Shown one piece after another: positions 31,846 to 43,693 of a stretch of 64,000 nucleotides of DNA. A program made the translations under genes and the position numbers. Position 1 is the first letter of the stretch. Each line of letters starts with the position of its first letter. Source of the stretch: Ctenosaura bakeri (Eukaryota; Chordata; Lepidosauria; Squamata; Iguanidae); NCBI GenBank assembly GCA_948474755.1, contig CAOLHI010001825.1, positions 248,001-312,000 on the forward strand, in the 5' to 3' direction. The notes under the pieces are model-generated. The model did no database searches, had not been told where the DNA came from, and worked only from the letters and a program-made list of their open reading frames with translations.

Positions 31846-34194
31846 GCAGATCTGTGTACAGGCCTTCATGTGATCTGAACCTCACACTCAGGAAAGGATC
31901 TTTGATTTTAACAGCAGCACATTTAAGCAGATCTGCTAAGAGTTTGCTTACCACACGTGGGGGAGGGGAGGGGAGAATACAGATGACCAGTGTCCCAAAT
32001 GGTTATGACAAAGGGTTTTTACTTCTCAGGTGGCTGTATGCATTTATTCACACTTTTTCTGTGTGCTTTGGAATAAAGCATGCTTGATTTAAATAATTCC
32101 AGTAATCCTCTTCCTAACAATCCTAATAGGAGCTTGAGTGTAGGGCATTATAGGCAGATTTAAAATTTTGTAACAGAATGGCCATCCTTTCAAAGGAGAC
32201 ATTTATAACTGAGAAAATCCCTTATGAGACTCAAGGAAATTCTTAGAAAGGTCAAACATGGTGTCTAAACTAACTGACAGCAGTTTGTATTTGTGTACTA
32301 TGCGTTAAACCAGCTGGCTAAGACATGTGTCTGAAGAGCACAATGAAATATGACTCTGTCATACAAACTTCCACTTAATGAAAAATACAAGTTATTCCAC
32401 TTATATTACAAATTCTTTCACAGGGTATTTCTAATACATTTTGGATAGTTTTATATAAATACAGTCTAATATGATATGAAATCACAGCATCATTTTTTTT
32501 AAAAACTCAACCTTATGCCCTTTTCCCTCCCCCTGCCCTTTTAGCATGTTTTGTCAGCACATTTCAGGGTCATTTTAACAAAGAGGGAGAAATGGAATCT
32601 CCTAGGAACTGCTCTAAAAGACCCCCTGACTGGTAGAAAGCATGTTTTCTTTCCCCATCTGATTGTAACTGTGAGAAAGGTTCTGAGTATAGAAATACGG
32701 ATGATCAGAGATAGAATCCAAGGAGAAATTTGCCCAAGAAAGAATGACTGAAAAGGCTTTTGCTTGGGAGCTGCAGAGAAGAGTGGATTTTTTTAAGAAA
32801 CTCAGATTGTAGATCATGCATAGAGAAGCTGACACTGCAAAATGGCTGGGCTGGGGGAAGGGAAGAGTGGAATGGGAGTGGAAGGAGAAAAGAGAATCAT
32901 GCTGTGCTTTTATACAGCGAGGCCTAGCTTGCTCATTTAAACTGCACAGGGCAGTTACCAGAAACCTTCAGCCTAACAGGTTCTGATGAAATACTTACAT
33001 TTCTGTAATCTGAATGTTTGTTGAGAGATTTCCAGGATTTCGTCTGTATTCCAGCTTCCCAGATGGGAAATAACGGTGTGTGATTGATGATGCTTTATTA
33101 CATGTCCCAGCTTTTGCTAACATTTTCATCACTTTAGTCATGACAGAAGTAGAATTTGGAGCTTTATCGTACCATTTTGTTGGGATATTTTTCTCCCCTA
33201 TGCCTTTCCTGGGTGAACATGCATTACATTTAGGAGCTGAAAGCTTATGGAGTCAAATGACTCTCCAGGGGACTAGACAACAAAACCACTGCCAAATTCA
33301 TTTTTATCTACTCTATCGAGAAAAACAGTTATTACAGAGGAGAATGAACCATCTTTAACTTACTCAAAAATTCTTGGCTGCATCCCTGCATTTCTTTTTT
33401 GAACAAACAGAATAATGTTTCAGAGCTGGCAGTTTTTAAAACGTTTCCTTTTCCCATTTTTGGCACACTGCTGGGGGAAAAGACTGTATTTACAAAACAT
33501 AGTCACGGAGTACATGTTCCTATAACATGTTCTGTAGTGAATGATTAGTTTGAATTTTCATTGTTTGGGGCAGCTACCCTTGAATAATTGGTTTCCTGTA
33601 TTGTCCAACTTCATAGAAATAATTTTTGCACATCAGTCAATGGGGTGTTTGTGTGTATAAGTTCAAAGTTTTACTTTGGTAATGCAGACTGGGAATTCTA
33701 AGAACTGTAGTCCAAAATAACAGCTTTTTCCAAACTCTAATAAAATATATATCTTGCCCATCTAACAGGCACAGACCATCTAATGATAGGCTCTGTGAGA
33801 TGTTGTGACTACCTTGAATCCAGAAAACTCAGGGCCCTCCCCTATTAAATCCCTGGGCCCAAAAAATGTTATTTGCCAGTGCTCCAAGTCCTAGAAGTCC
33901 AGAGACTGAGCACAGATAAAATAATTATGAAGAGGCACTATCCAGAAGTCTAAGGTCTAATCTAAATAGCACAGATTATTCAGAGCAACATCTACATAGC
34001 TGCTGCTTAGCACAGAGTCATGTGGATCAGCCACATTTCATGGGATTTATCCTTATCTTTTCCATACAGTCAGAGGCAGGCAGTCCACACAACAAACCAC
34101 TATAGAGATCAAGATAACAGCTATACACGCAATGCTTTCAGTGGCCTCAAGGTTATTTTTTTTTTAAAAAAAAAACACCTTTCAATCAGTACCT
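31846..34194. other. Repeat-poor sequence, no gene recognised
   Basis: Only one repeat piece is recognised, a right-half fold-back fragment at 33665-33745 (GGGAATTCTAAGAACTGTAG, then 'tccaaaataacag'). Frames such as 32551-32751 and 33080-33358 have no domains. Confidence 0.4.
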
Positions 34195-34480
34195 AAACCT
34201 GTCAGGATCTAATAGTTTTACTTATTTGCTGACAGAAGCAGAGCAAGAAGGAAATCCTCATTGCCTCACTAGAGAAGGAGTTCTAAAGCCTGGGAGCAGC
34301 CACCAAGAAGACTCCCTGCTGTGTTTCTATTGGAGGTGCCTGTGAAGGTGTGAGACCAAAAGGAATGGCCTCTTCTAAAGATATTATAGCCTGGATAGGC
34401 TTATATTGGAATATATGACCGTTCAGGTAGCCTGGGCCTGAGCTGCATCTATATGATCTACTGTTGTTCCTTGCATCAAT
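34195..34480 (-). mobile_element. L2-like LINE fragment, minus strand
   Basis: The word GCCTGGGAGCAGCCACCAAG, then 'gactccctgctgtgttt', 'ggtgtgagaccaaaagga' and 'caggtagcctgggcctgagc', match the reverse complement of L2-clade C-terminal and 3' untranslated sequence of the kind seen at 55380-57450. Heavily decayed, with no frame. Confidence 0.5.
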
Positions 34481-37101
34481 TGTCTATAAGCACCAGAGTT
34501 GGCCATGTTCAGGACATGGAGATGGTGACTGCTTCCAGGCAGCTGGTGTAAAGGAAGCATCTGAGATGAAATAAAACACCAGGAATGGGAAGATAATATA
34601 TTCCCATCAGCTTGTACCTTGTAGTGTAGACAGAAAGACATCCCTATTATAACCTGGTCTTAAGGCCAAGAAGCAGCTCTTAGCTCATTGGATCCCCATT
34701 ATGACCTAATTAATATCTCATAGGTTGGACAACATGACGCACATACCATTGCTCAATCTTTTCTCATCAGATGTCAAGAACACCTGCCCCAAACACTATT
34801 TAAATAAAAGGCCCTCCTAACAAGGAATAATTTTTTTTCTCTTTCTTTGGCTTTGCAAATCCAAGTGATTGTTGCTACTGTTACTGAATGCCTCCTCCAC
34901 TTAGCTTTCAACAGTCAAAATTTAATATAAATAAGATATCTGTTGTAATGTAGGGTGCTTGATAGCTATGGTTGTGTAGAGAAAATCAGATCCAATCAAA
35001 GATACTGTTCCATGTCCCTCCACTGTTACAAGTAGGACAAGAAGACACACAAGACAGAGGCTTTTCATCTGTAGCACCTAAATTACATGATACTCTTCCG
35101 GGAGAAGTCCATCTTTTCTAAATACTGACTGCCTGTCAGGCAGGCTGAAAACTGATTTTGCATTTTGTAACTGGTGCTATGGTTTATTTGTGCTCTTATT
35201 ACTTTCTTTTAAAGTGTAAATTTACCTCACTTGTAGCTACATGCTTGCATTTCTTCGGATGGAAAGGTAGGATAGAAATATTTTAATACATTTCAATGCA
35301 TGGCTAAGTCAGAAACTAATGGCCTCCACCTCAGTGTTCTGAATACTTAGGAGGAAAATGGTTCTCTATTTTTGCCACCTGAGTTTACATCTCCCTTTCT
35401 CTCTGTACACTTCCTAGAATCCATACATTTTAAGAAAAGCTTTCTTACTGTCAAGACTAAGGAGGCTTGACAGTGTGGATGATTTTAAAAGATGTACAGC
35501 TGGCGGTTGAAGCTTTTGAGTGAGAAATGTAATATTGGCAAGGCCCTGCAGTGACTGTCGGAACTAATGCTTCTGGATCTTGGAGGGACCAAAAGCAAAC
35601 ACCAGTCTGTTGCCATTAAACTCCAGTGATGATCTCAGGGAGTATGCAGAGAGTTGAAAGGCTTTAGAAGAAAGAACAGGTTCTTTGTTACCTTTGACAC
35701 ACAAACATCCTGAGCAAGCTACCGTTTTGTTTATCCCCTGCAAACCATAGGAAAAGCAGAATTCAAGCTGCTTACCTTCCTTGACATGACCTTTCCAGCA
35801 AGAATATCCATTCAAACATTTGAATTCAGTGAAGTAGAATTAAAATCATTGACCTTTCATTCTTTCCTAATCCACTCCCTTCCACAGACTTAGCTTTTAA
35901 TAACCAAAACCCACGTCTTTACATGCCATGCTGTCAATACTGCAGAAAGCATCCTGGGTTTATGAGACAAACCAGCAACAAAACCCTGGCATTTGAGAAT
36001 ATATTGCCACCATTTTGACTTAATCTCCAAGTTATGACCAAACTTTGTGTCACATGTATTTATTTTATTTTTCAACATTTTGAGGCAAACTTGAAGCTTT
36101 TAACACGTGTCCCTCTTTGCAATAATCAGCATGTGGTAGTTTGCTTGGAGAAGGAGAGCAAAAAACGGGCTACAAAGGAATGTCTTTCCCCATCAGAGGG
36201 GAGGTCTAATACATAAACATACACAAAGGAATAGTTCCTGTTCTGGTCACTGAACTAAAAAGGGATCAGTTTCTTAGAAGTATCAAATAACCCCTGCCAA
36301 ACAAATGCTAACAGAAAAGGCCAAGTTTACTGGAATGGCTAAATAGCTCATTAAGAGAGGGGATTGAGGAGATATCTACTTTATCATTCTCACTAGGCCA
36401 CCCAACCAATATCTTGACTGTACTTCTGCTCATTGTCTTATTGGCCTGATGGTAAAATAGCCACACTATAGTGCACATGACTTCATATTTAGTTTGATGA
36501 AAACTCATGAAGGAGGGTAAGAGGACTTTGAATAGCATCAGACCATTTACCTTTATAAGGCCTGTAAACCTCATAGTACCAATCCACTGTCAGAGATAAA
36601 TGCGTCCAACCATGTCTTTTAATATCCCAGAAAGCCAAAAACACAGAGGATGCTAAACTATGGAAAGAGTTGGAATTCTGCTATCCTCACCAGTGTGCTG
36701 CATTGCAGGACTGAGCTTTTTATTTTTGGCAGCCGTCACTGGAGCAAATTATACAGCTCATCAGATGTGGTTTGTTAGATGGAGTAAATAAACCAGAACA
36801 AGGAGTTGTTTTTCTTGTTTATATTCAGTTACAAGTTTGACTAAAATCAGATTTCTACTTGTAGCTGTTGTTGTTCTTGTTAAATAAAGACCGAGACAGG
36901 AAATAAAGACATTCTGTGTTTTTTGGAAGTTTCTCTTCAACATGATCATCCTCAAAGTTTCTTTATTTGTTTATATGTTTTTAAAATGAAAGTATCGGTT
37001 TACTGATTGTATGCAAAATTTCAGAAGATTCTAAACTTCATATTGAGACTGCATATGAATATGCACAAAAACAAAAATAGGGATGAAGAAGTGAATGTAG
37101 G
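34481..37101. other. Repeat-poor sequence, no gene recognised
   Basis: A 2.6-kb stretch with no assignable repeat. Minus-strand frames at 35564-35815 and 36308-36574 have no recognisable domain and no paired splice signals. Function cannot be judged from a single sequence. Confidence 0.35.
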
Positions 37102-37244
37102 GCAAGGGTGGGAATCATGTGGCTCTCCAGATGGTGTCAGACTGCAGCTCTCATCATCCCTCACTACTGCCTATGCAGGCCAGGTTTTCTGGGAGTTGCC
37201 ATCCAACAATATGCACCAATATCTGGAGATCCTTGAGATCTACA
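37102..37244. mobile_element. Fold-back MITE, about 140 bp
   Basis: GTGGCTCTCCAGATGGTGTC and CAGCTCTCATCATCCCTCAC on the left mirror GGTTTTCTGGGAGTTGCCAT and 'atatctggagatccttgaga' on the right. A half copy lies at 54926-55005. This hairpin type is widespread in reptile genomes. The superfamily is not determined here. Confidence 0.6.
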
Positions 37245-37399
37245 CTCTTGCTCTAAGACATATCTGGCTTATCCCTACTTTCAAACATATAGTTTTGAGC
37301 TGAGGGCTAATTGATGCATGCAAGGAAGGAAATATGACAATGAAGACTATCCTTTCTGATTTTGATGGATATTTCCCCAAGGGAAACTGCAATGGTTAT

Positions 37400-37620
37400 C
37401 AGCCTAAATATTCTAAAGGTATCAGATGCCGTCTGCAGGATTAGGTTAGTATTTGGATGGGAGACTGCCAATAAATAAAAGAAGCTATAAGATGTATTTC
37501 AGAGGAAGGAACTGTCAAAACCACCTCTCAGTATCCCTTACCTAAGAAAACCCTTTGAAAATCATGGGGCTGCTGTAAGTTGACAAGTGACTTGAGGGCA
37601 TATATACACACACACACATC
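37400..37620 (+). repeat. 5S rRNA-headed SINE
   Basis: The head contains GGTTAGTATTTGGATGGGAG followed by ACTGCC, the 5S rRNA 3' half (GGTTAGTACTTGGATGGGAG in the gene). The body is 'aggaaggaactgtcaaaaccacc', and the tail is 'ggggctgctgtaagttgacaagtgacttgagggc' ending in (CA)n. The same composite occurs at 45380-45596. It is 5'-truncated relative to 5S rRNA. Confidence 0.85.
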
Positions 37621-38141
37621 TAAGAGGACCTAAAGATGGTAGTGCAAGTGCTGGTAACCTCAAGGTTGAACCTCTGCAATGTGCTGTACATTGGGCTACC
37701 TATGTACCAAGTTTGGAAACTTCAGTTAGTTCAAAACATGATAGCCAGATTGGTTACTGGTACATCTAGGAGTAGCCATATTACACCAGTATTAAAATTA
37801 CTCCACTGGCTGCCAATTACTACAAAGTGCTGCTTATTACCCTTAAAGCCCTACATGGTTTTGGTCCAGGTTCTTGTAGGATCACCTTCTCCTATATAAC
37901 CCTCTCTGTACACCCAGGTTCTCTGAGAGACATCTACTTCACTCTGTCAAAACTAGACTAACTGCTACTCAGAGGACGTTTTCTTTAACTGCCTCTGGAA
38001 TAACCTGCTTGAGATACTATCTGAGTTTTAATCAGAAGTAAAGACCAATCTCTTCTGGCAGGCCTATCCAGATTATTTGAAAATTATAGTTTTATAGTAT
38101 TTGTTGATGGATTTAATATGTATTGGTTTTATGTGCTTTTA

Positions 38142-38194
<53 letters not shown>

Positions 38195-38215
38195 GATATA
38201 TGCTTTATATATTCT
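37621..38215 (+). mobile_element. L2-type LINE, 3' part with (TTA)n
   Basis: The frame at 37636-37899 reads LVTSRLNLCNVLYIGLP, LVTGTSRSSHITPVLKLLHW and LPLKPYM, the conserved C-terminal block of L2-clade ORF2. The 3' region ends in a (TTA)n array of about 19 units (38138-38196). A minus-strand copy of the same family is split by a hAT element at 55165-57680. Confidence 0.85.
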
Positions 38216-38229
38216 TTATACAGTAACCC

Positions 38230-38391
38230 CTCCACATTTGGGAGTCATTGATGGAGTTTTTCTGTCAACGATATACCCCCTGATTACGCTGCTGGCAATG
38301 CAAGAAGGGTGGGACCGCAACAATGTTGTAGTCGCAGTCCTGTTCCTCTCATGTCTCCATGGCAGAACGCCACTATCCTGCAGAAAGGACC
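38230..38391. mobile_element. GGCC-family long MITE, terminal fragment
   Basis: The subterminal hairpin GGGTGGGACCGCAACAATG / 'gtagtcgcagtcctgttcctc' and the terminus TGCAGAAAGGACC mark one end of a long-form copy. The rest of the element is absent. Confidence 0.6.
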
Positions 38392-38575
38392 TATGATACC
38401 ACTTTAACTGCCATGGCAACATCCTATGGAATTTTGAGGCTCGTAGTTTGGTGAGGTACTGTAAATCCCTGGCAGAGAATTCTAAATAACCCTCTCTAAA
38501 CTGGAAATATCAGGATGCAGCCATGGAACTTAAAGTGAAACCATAGTGCTATAATAGTATAATGTAAAAGGACTC
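38392..38575. mobile_element. Related palindromic MITE, 'ACTTTAACTG' type
   Basis: ACCACTTTAACTGCCATGGC and ACATCCTATGGAATTTTG on the left mirror 'atgcagccatggaacttaaagtgaaacc' on the right. Copies of the type lie at 51505-51718 and 58611-58795. It resembles the GGCC palindromes in layout (mirrored ATCCTATGGAAT core), but the arm sequence differs. Confidence 0.6.
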
Positions 38576-38936
38576 TTAGACCTGAAAATTGGCCTGTTGT
38601 CCATTCAATTGTCCACACTTCCCTCTATAAACTTCAAAGCCAATATTATAGGACCAGTCTGACCATTAGGCAAGCTGCAGCGATATGCCTGAAGCCCCAG
38701 ATTCTAGGAGGAAGCAGTCTTGTTGATTTGTGCTTATTTGTTGTATCTATTTCTTTTTTATATGTTATTATCACAGCAGTTCCCTTGATATAGATTTTCT
38801 GCCCCAGGTACAAAAATGGTTTCAACAGTCTCTGTTCTCAGACTTGTTCCAGTTAAAGTCATAAATTTTAGAATAAGATGCATCCACGATCACCAGTGTT
38901 GACCTGGCAAAAGCAAGTCCCTTATTGCAAGACTGT

Positions 38937-39469
38937 GACCCTTTTCGCACGGGCCTTTTCTCGCGCGACAGCCCCGTGAGCCTCGCGGGAGTGGGAGCGT
39001 CGCTCCGCACGACGCACTCCCACTTCCGCCAGGCTCACGGGGCTGAAGCGGCGCGAGCGCAGGTTTTTTGATTTTCGCTTCGAAGCGAAAATCACCCGCG
39101 CTCGCGCAACGCTCCCGGCACCCGCACGCACTTACCTCTCGTGCGGAGCGTCCGGGAGCCAGCCGGGTCGCGCTTCCTTCCCTCCGCCCCTGCGGAAGGA
39201 AGGGATGGGGCGGGGCGCTAGCGCGATGGACGCGACACGTCCTGCTTCGCGCGTGCGGGGGTGGCGGACGGGACGAGCACCTTTCTCTCGCGTGCGCGGG
39301 GGGGGATGGACGGACGCGCAAGCCGCCGCCACCTCTGGGAGGCTGCCGCTTCCCCGCTCGTTCCTTCGCCTGAGGAAGGAAGGAGGGGGAAGCGGCAGCC
39401 TCCCGGAGAAGGTTTCTTGCGCGAGCCGCCCTCCTCCGTCGCGCGAGCGCCGGCGCTGCGAAAAGGGCC
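38937..39469. mobile_element. GGCC-family long MITE, CpG-island-like, TGT duplication
   Basis: The 533-bp element opens GACCCTTTTCGCACGGGCC, ends GCTGCGAAAAGGGCC and is flanked by TGT on both sides (38934-38936 and 39470-39472). It is nearly collinear with the 27319 copy: CGCACTTACCTCTCGTGCGG, CGCTTCCTTCCCTCCGCCCC and the terminal GC hairpin (CTGCCGCTTCCCCGCTCGTT and its mirror). Frames of 89-210 codons on both strands are compositional. High CpG content implies a recent insertion or absence of germline methylation. Confidence 0.92.
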
Positions 39470-39472
39470 TGT

Positions 39473-40195
39473 AAAAAACATGAATATGATAATTTGTTGT
39501 ATAAGCAAGATACAATATACATGTCAATAGTTCATCTACCTAACCTTGTATTTAACATTACACAATATACACTATTCATCCTTTATGGTTAGTCCTTCTA
39601 TATCTTTCTAAAGAAATAGGACATGCTCTGTTTAATTGCAGACAATACCTTTATCAATCCAGAGACAGGTGTTAATACTAGAAAAGGGAGAGAAGGCAAT
39701 GAACTGCCACTTTCTTCAGTTTATGGACTTTCTGAACTTCCATTTGGGAAATAACCAACAATGTTCAGCAAAAGATTGCTCTACTTACCTTCTATGTCAT
39801 TTAAGCGTTAGAAAAGGTACACAAACAACACTGGGAAAAAGAAAAGCAGAGTTAAAAGTCTCATAAAGTCTGTCAAAAGAAGTGGTAGTATTTTCTCCAT
39901 TTAGTTGCAACTGGTAACTAGTTTTTGCTCATCTGATCTGGCAAGAGGACACAGTAATCATGTTAGAGCTTCACTGAATTATTGCCCACTTAGATTTGGG
40001 GCAGAAAAGGTGGCTTTCTGTTTTGTTTCGTTTTTTTCAACAGATCCAGAACTCTCCCCCCTCCAAAAAAACTCTCCCACTGCCATTTTCACCCTATCTT
40101 TCTTTTACAGTTTTTTTTTTTCCTGGTTAGGGCTTCTCCCCCCTCCTGCCCACAAAGTTATCCCAGCCAAATAGACAAAGTTAGGTTTTGGTTTG
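39473..40195. other. Unassigned sequence
   Basis: No gene or repeat boundary is recognised. A short frame at 39636-39866 has no domain. Confidence 0.35.
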
Positions 40196-40790
40196 TTTAA
40201 TAATATTTTTATTATTTATTTTAAATATCATAAAACTAAACATTACACACTCAACTGCAACTACAAAATGGAAACAATACATACTAAAACAATAAATACT
40301 AAAACTATCCTTCATAGTTTTACCTACCCTATTTGCTTTAGAAAAAGAAAAGAAAGAAAAATTCACAAGCATATATATTGTTGACTTCCTACTCTTCCAA
40401 GTCCTGATTGTAACTTAACCCTTATTTATACTTCCTTTAACATCTTAACTTTTTTATTACTATACTCAAATAAATTCTAAACAATTATTACTAGAAAACA
40501 TCTATATCTTATTCATGTTAATTGCTGTTCTGCATAAGTTCGTCCAATTAAATCTATTACTCAAATCCTTTCGTTGCTTGTCCACTCCCATTCATCTTTT
40601 AAAACAGAATAACCCTCTCCTATTACTTTCTATATTCCTTAAGTGAATGGTCTCTAAACAGCGTAATCTACTTGTCCATTTCCACTATATACAATTGCTT
40701 CAACACCTAATCTTCTTGAGAGAGCATTGTGGGATCTTTCAATTTCTGTGCATATAATATTCTCCCTGCAATAGTCATAAATTGCATAAC
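40196..40790 (-). mobile_element. L1-like LINE fragment, minus strand
   Basis: It opens with T/A-rich sequence (reverse-complemented A-rich tail), then 'gttgacttcctactcttcc' and, near the far end, TGTGCATATAATATTCTCCC. This pattern matches my recollection of lizard L1 3' and coding sequence read backwards. No frame is intact. The assignment rests on word patterns only. Confidence 0.4.
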
Positions 40791-41040
40791 TGTCACAGTG
40801 TTTATTTGTTTGATCACTTCTCAGCCCTCACACAAACAGCCCTAACACAAGACAAAGCTGGGTTTTGGACAACAGTTCTGGTACTTTACCCAGTTCTACA
40901 GACAGTGAATGTGATGGTGTCATGATGCAAGGTAGCTTGTTTGGTTTTTGCAACAGAGAGCAAACAAAGCTTATTTAGATGTCAGGGCTTTCCAGGACAG
41001 GTCCTAACCAACCAAGGTCACAAAGCACACATAGGACATG

Positions 41041-41400
41041 GGCCTTTTCCACACCAGGCGAGGGAATCGCCCCGCGCTGCTACTCACCAGACCTTTCGGC
41101 TCCCCGGTCTGGTCCACAGCGCTCCAGAGCAGTGCGTGCTGGTCAATACGCACTGCTCTGGTGTCCCAAATGGGGGCTTCCAGTTGGTCGAGGGTCTCGA
41201 CCAACTGTTGAAGCTCGCCAGCCTAAAGCCCGCCCCTGGGCAGATCGCAGACTTGCATTGGTGCAAGCCTGCGAATCTGCATAAGAGAGCAGGCTCGCAG
41301 TGGTGCGCTCCATGCTTAAGACCAGAAAAATCAGGTCTTTCAAAAGCACGCTGGAGGACCACTTGGGGTCATTCCGGACCGGACTGAGCTGCGGATCTAC
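41041..41400. mobile_element. GGCC-family long MITE, one end lost
   Basis: It opens GGCCTTTTCCACACCAGGCG. CTTCCAGTTGGTCGAGGGTC, CTCGCCAGCCTAAAGCCCGC and a CGGACCGGACTGAGCTGCGG block follow the copy at 31357-31800 in order. The last 100 bp and the right terminus are missing. The 148-codon frame at 40941-41387 and its antisense partners are artefacts of this repeat. Confidence 0.78.
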
Positions 41401-42189
41401 ATTTCTGTTTCCCTTACTGACCATTTGCTGCATTTCTCCAGCCTCAGATCCATTCCTTCTTCCTATGCATTTGTATTTCGCAGTCTTCTATTCTTTTACT
41501 CTTCATAGCTTAAGCTGTCTTCTGGATCTGAATACCCCACCTGTTATGCCTCCTGGCACCCAGCATTCTAAGCTACCCCTCTTTGGCGGGACATTCTCCA
41601 GTAGTCAGCTTCCATTCAATGTCAACCATTCCCCAAGTCAGTGACACACAACTTGAATGAGCTGTAACCAAATGAATACACAAGCTACAACACAGTAACA
41701 GTTAATACACACATGTGGGTTCATACAATGCATCCTCTATAAATATTTCAGAATTTCCTATGGGTGCTTAATCATACATGCCCATTATACATTCTGTCTG
41801 GCATCAAGCCCATTTTTCCCTCCATATGCTATGTTCCAAGCAAGCTTCCTAAGTGTTTCACTCTGATGTCCATCTTTCCTTTGTTAACAAGGATTGCAAC
41901 CAAAGGTTCAAATCATCATGCACAAAGGATCTCTGGAACCTTACTGACTACTCTACTTTGCTTGCTGCTATGAAGGTTACTGAGGTATCTTTTTGTCCTG
42001 TGGGTTCTCTTTCTGAATATGGCAGGACAGAGTGATGCTGAGGACAGAGTCTTTTGTTATAAATGAATTGGTTTCACCCAAACAGCTAATTAGGGAACAT
42101 CAGCCTCAATGCAATATTGAGGACAAGACATTTGTGAGTTTGCAGTAAGGATGTAAAGCATACATACAATTTACTTTATCCTTGATGAG
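41401..42189. other. Unassigned sequence
   Basis: The 114-codon frame at 41300-41644 starts inside the MITE and runs into unrelated sequence, so it is not a gene. No other feature is seen. Confidence 0.35.
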
Positions 42190-43693
42190 ATAAAGGGTCA
42201 ATCAATCAATAATTTATTATAGTCAGTCAGAGACCAGTTTAAGAGAAAAACACAAGTTTTACCATAAGGTATATAAAATAAGGTGGCACAAAATGCAATG
42301 AACACTAATAATAATAACAACAACAACATCACAACCCTCTACCTATGCCCAAGGTTTGTACATAATTCCCAGCCCCATGAGTTCGTCATAGAGGCTCTTC
42401 AAAAAAAATTGTGCTAATGTAAAAGCTTTCCTATACTTAGGAATGTTTAAGTTTGTCACATAATTGAGGCAGCAAAAATTTCAAAGTAATTCCAAGAGTG
42501 GTGTATTTAATGACTAATCTCAAGGGATTTTGCAACTCTTTGTCTCTTATCCATTGTTTGATGGTAGATTTAGCATTACTAAAGCCATGCGCTATTAATG
42601 CATTAGGTGTAAGCCCATATGTTAAGAGTTCCTTGTTTAATGACTGTTTCCTTGCAGATTGGAAACCATCAGTCAGCATTAGAGTAGCTAGCCCACTTTG
42701 GGGGGAAATGAGTTTAGCCAATAATTGATCTTAAGAGTCCAAGCACAAGCCTCAATAGAGATTAGGTCTGCCTCAAGATGCAAAGCTGCATTGGTAACAA
42801 AGCAAGGGACAGCAAATGCACTTCTAAGAAATTTAGTCTTCAACACTTCAAAAGAGTCAAAATTATTGTAGATACACAATTGCACACCATACAGCAACTG
42901 AGATACAACCTTGGCTGTAAATACTTGGGTAATGGAAGAAATATGTTGCCTCCTTTTAGGATAAAAAAAATCTAAGCAAAGCTAACATACTTTATGCATT
43001 CTGTGTTGCTATTTGCTTCAGCAATTTCCATGAAATGGAAAAGTGAAAAAGTATGCCAAGATACCTATGGTCTATGACCTATTCAATAGGAGTCCCATTT
43101 AGTTGTCATTTAGAAATTACCATCTTTCTGGTAAAAAAAAAAAAATCACCCTTGTTTTATTGGAATTTATAGTTAAGATTTCAGTATTATAGTACTTGGC
43201 AAGCTCTCTTAAGTCTCTTTAGTCCTATTACCAACTAAGACAGAAGCACTGCATCATCTGCATAGAGGAGAATTGATATGAGTCGATTAACCAATGGCAG
43301 GGGAAAGTAAAAGCTGATAACCATTAATCTTTAAATCAGTGAATTGACATAAAAGTTAAATATGGTAGGTGATAGAATGCAACCATGCTTAAGTCCTTTG
43401 AAAGTAGGGATTGAGTTAAAAAGGTACCCTGCATGATTACATCTATATACATATAGACCTTGTACAAGTATCAGCAATCTTTTGTCTAATATAGCATCTT
43501 CAAATTTTTCCTTAGCCTATCCCTAGGGATTATGTTGTAGAGAGCACCATCAGATGGAGATGTGTATTTTTCAACTAAATGCTGAAAGATAAGGCCCTGA
43601 TTGATAGTTGAACGTCCACATCTATAAAACCAGCTTGCCCATTCAGACACTGTAACAAGGAAACTGTCTACTACTGCTATTACTGCCATTCAT
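42190..43693 (-). mobile_element. Non-LTR retrotransposon (LINE), minus strand, 5'-truncated
   Basis: The minus strand shows, in order, a reverse transcriptase entry block (CGRSTINQGLIFQHLVEKYT, then GALYNIIPRDRLRK; 43486-43640), the active-site box SPLYADDAVLL (about 43243-43272), and the C-terminal block LYGVQLCIYNNFDSFEVLKT and ALHLEADLISIEACAW (42688-42897). The 3' end is at about 42190, with an (ATTG)-type tail. The copy is decayed and frameshifted. The clade is uncertain; it is clearly distinct from the L2, CR1, RTE and L1 copies in this window. Confidence 0.78.
42437..42897 (-). pseudogene. LINE ORF2 C-terminal remnant, frameshifted
   Basis: Two overlapping minus-strand frames (42688-42897 and 42437-42721) together give one collinear protein segment: KFLRSAFAVPCFVTNAALHL, then LEADLISIEACAWTLKINYW, then LATLMLTDGFQSARKQSL and SNAKSTIKQWIRDKELQ. 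The shift between frames near 42700 shows an indel. This is the region between the reverse transcriptase and the C-terminal zinc-binding domain, and the latter is not found in the remaining 3' sequence. Confidence 0.75.

Noticed and set aside
38890..39530. A 210-codon minus-strand frame and overlapping frames
   Set aside because: Same cause: compositional frames in the second CpG-rich MITE, running past its ends into unrelated DNA.
40941..41387. A 148-codon plus-strand frame
   Set aside because: It spans the boundary of a GGCC-family MITE and has antisense partners of similar length.
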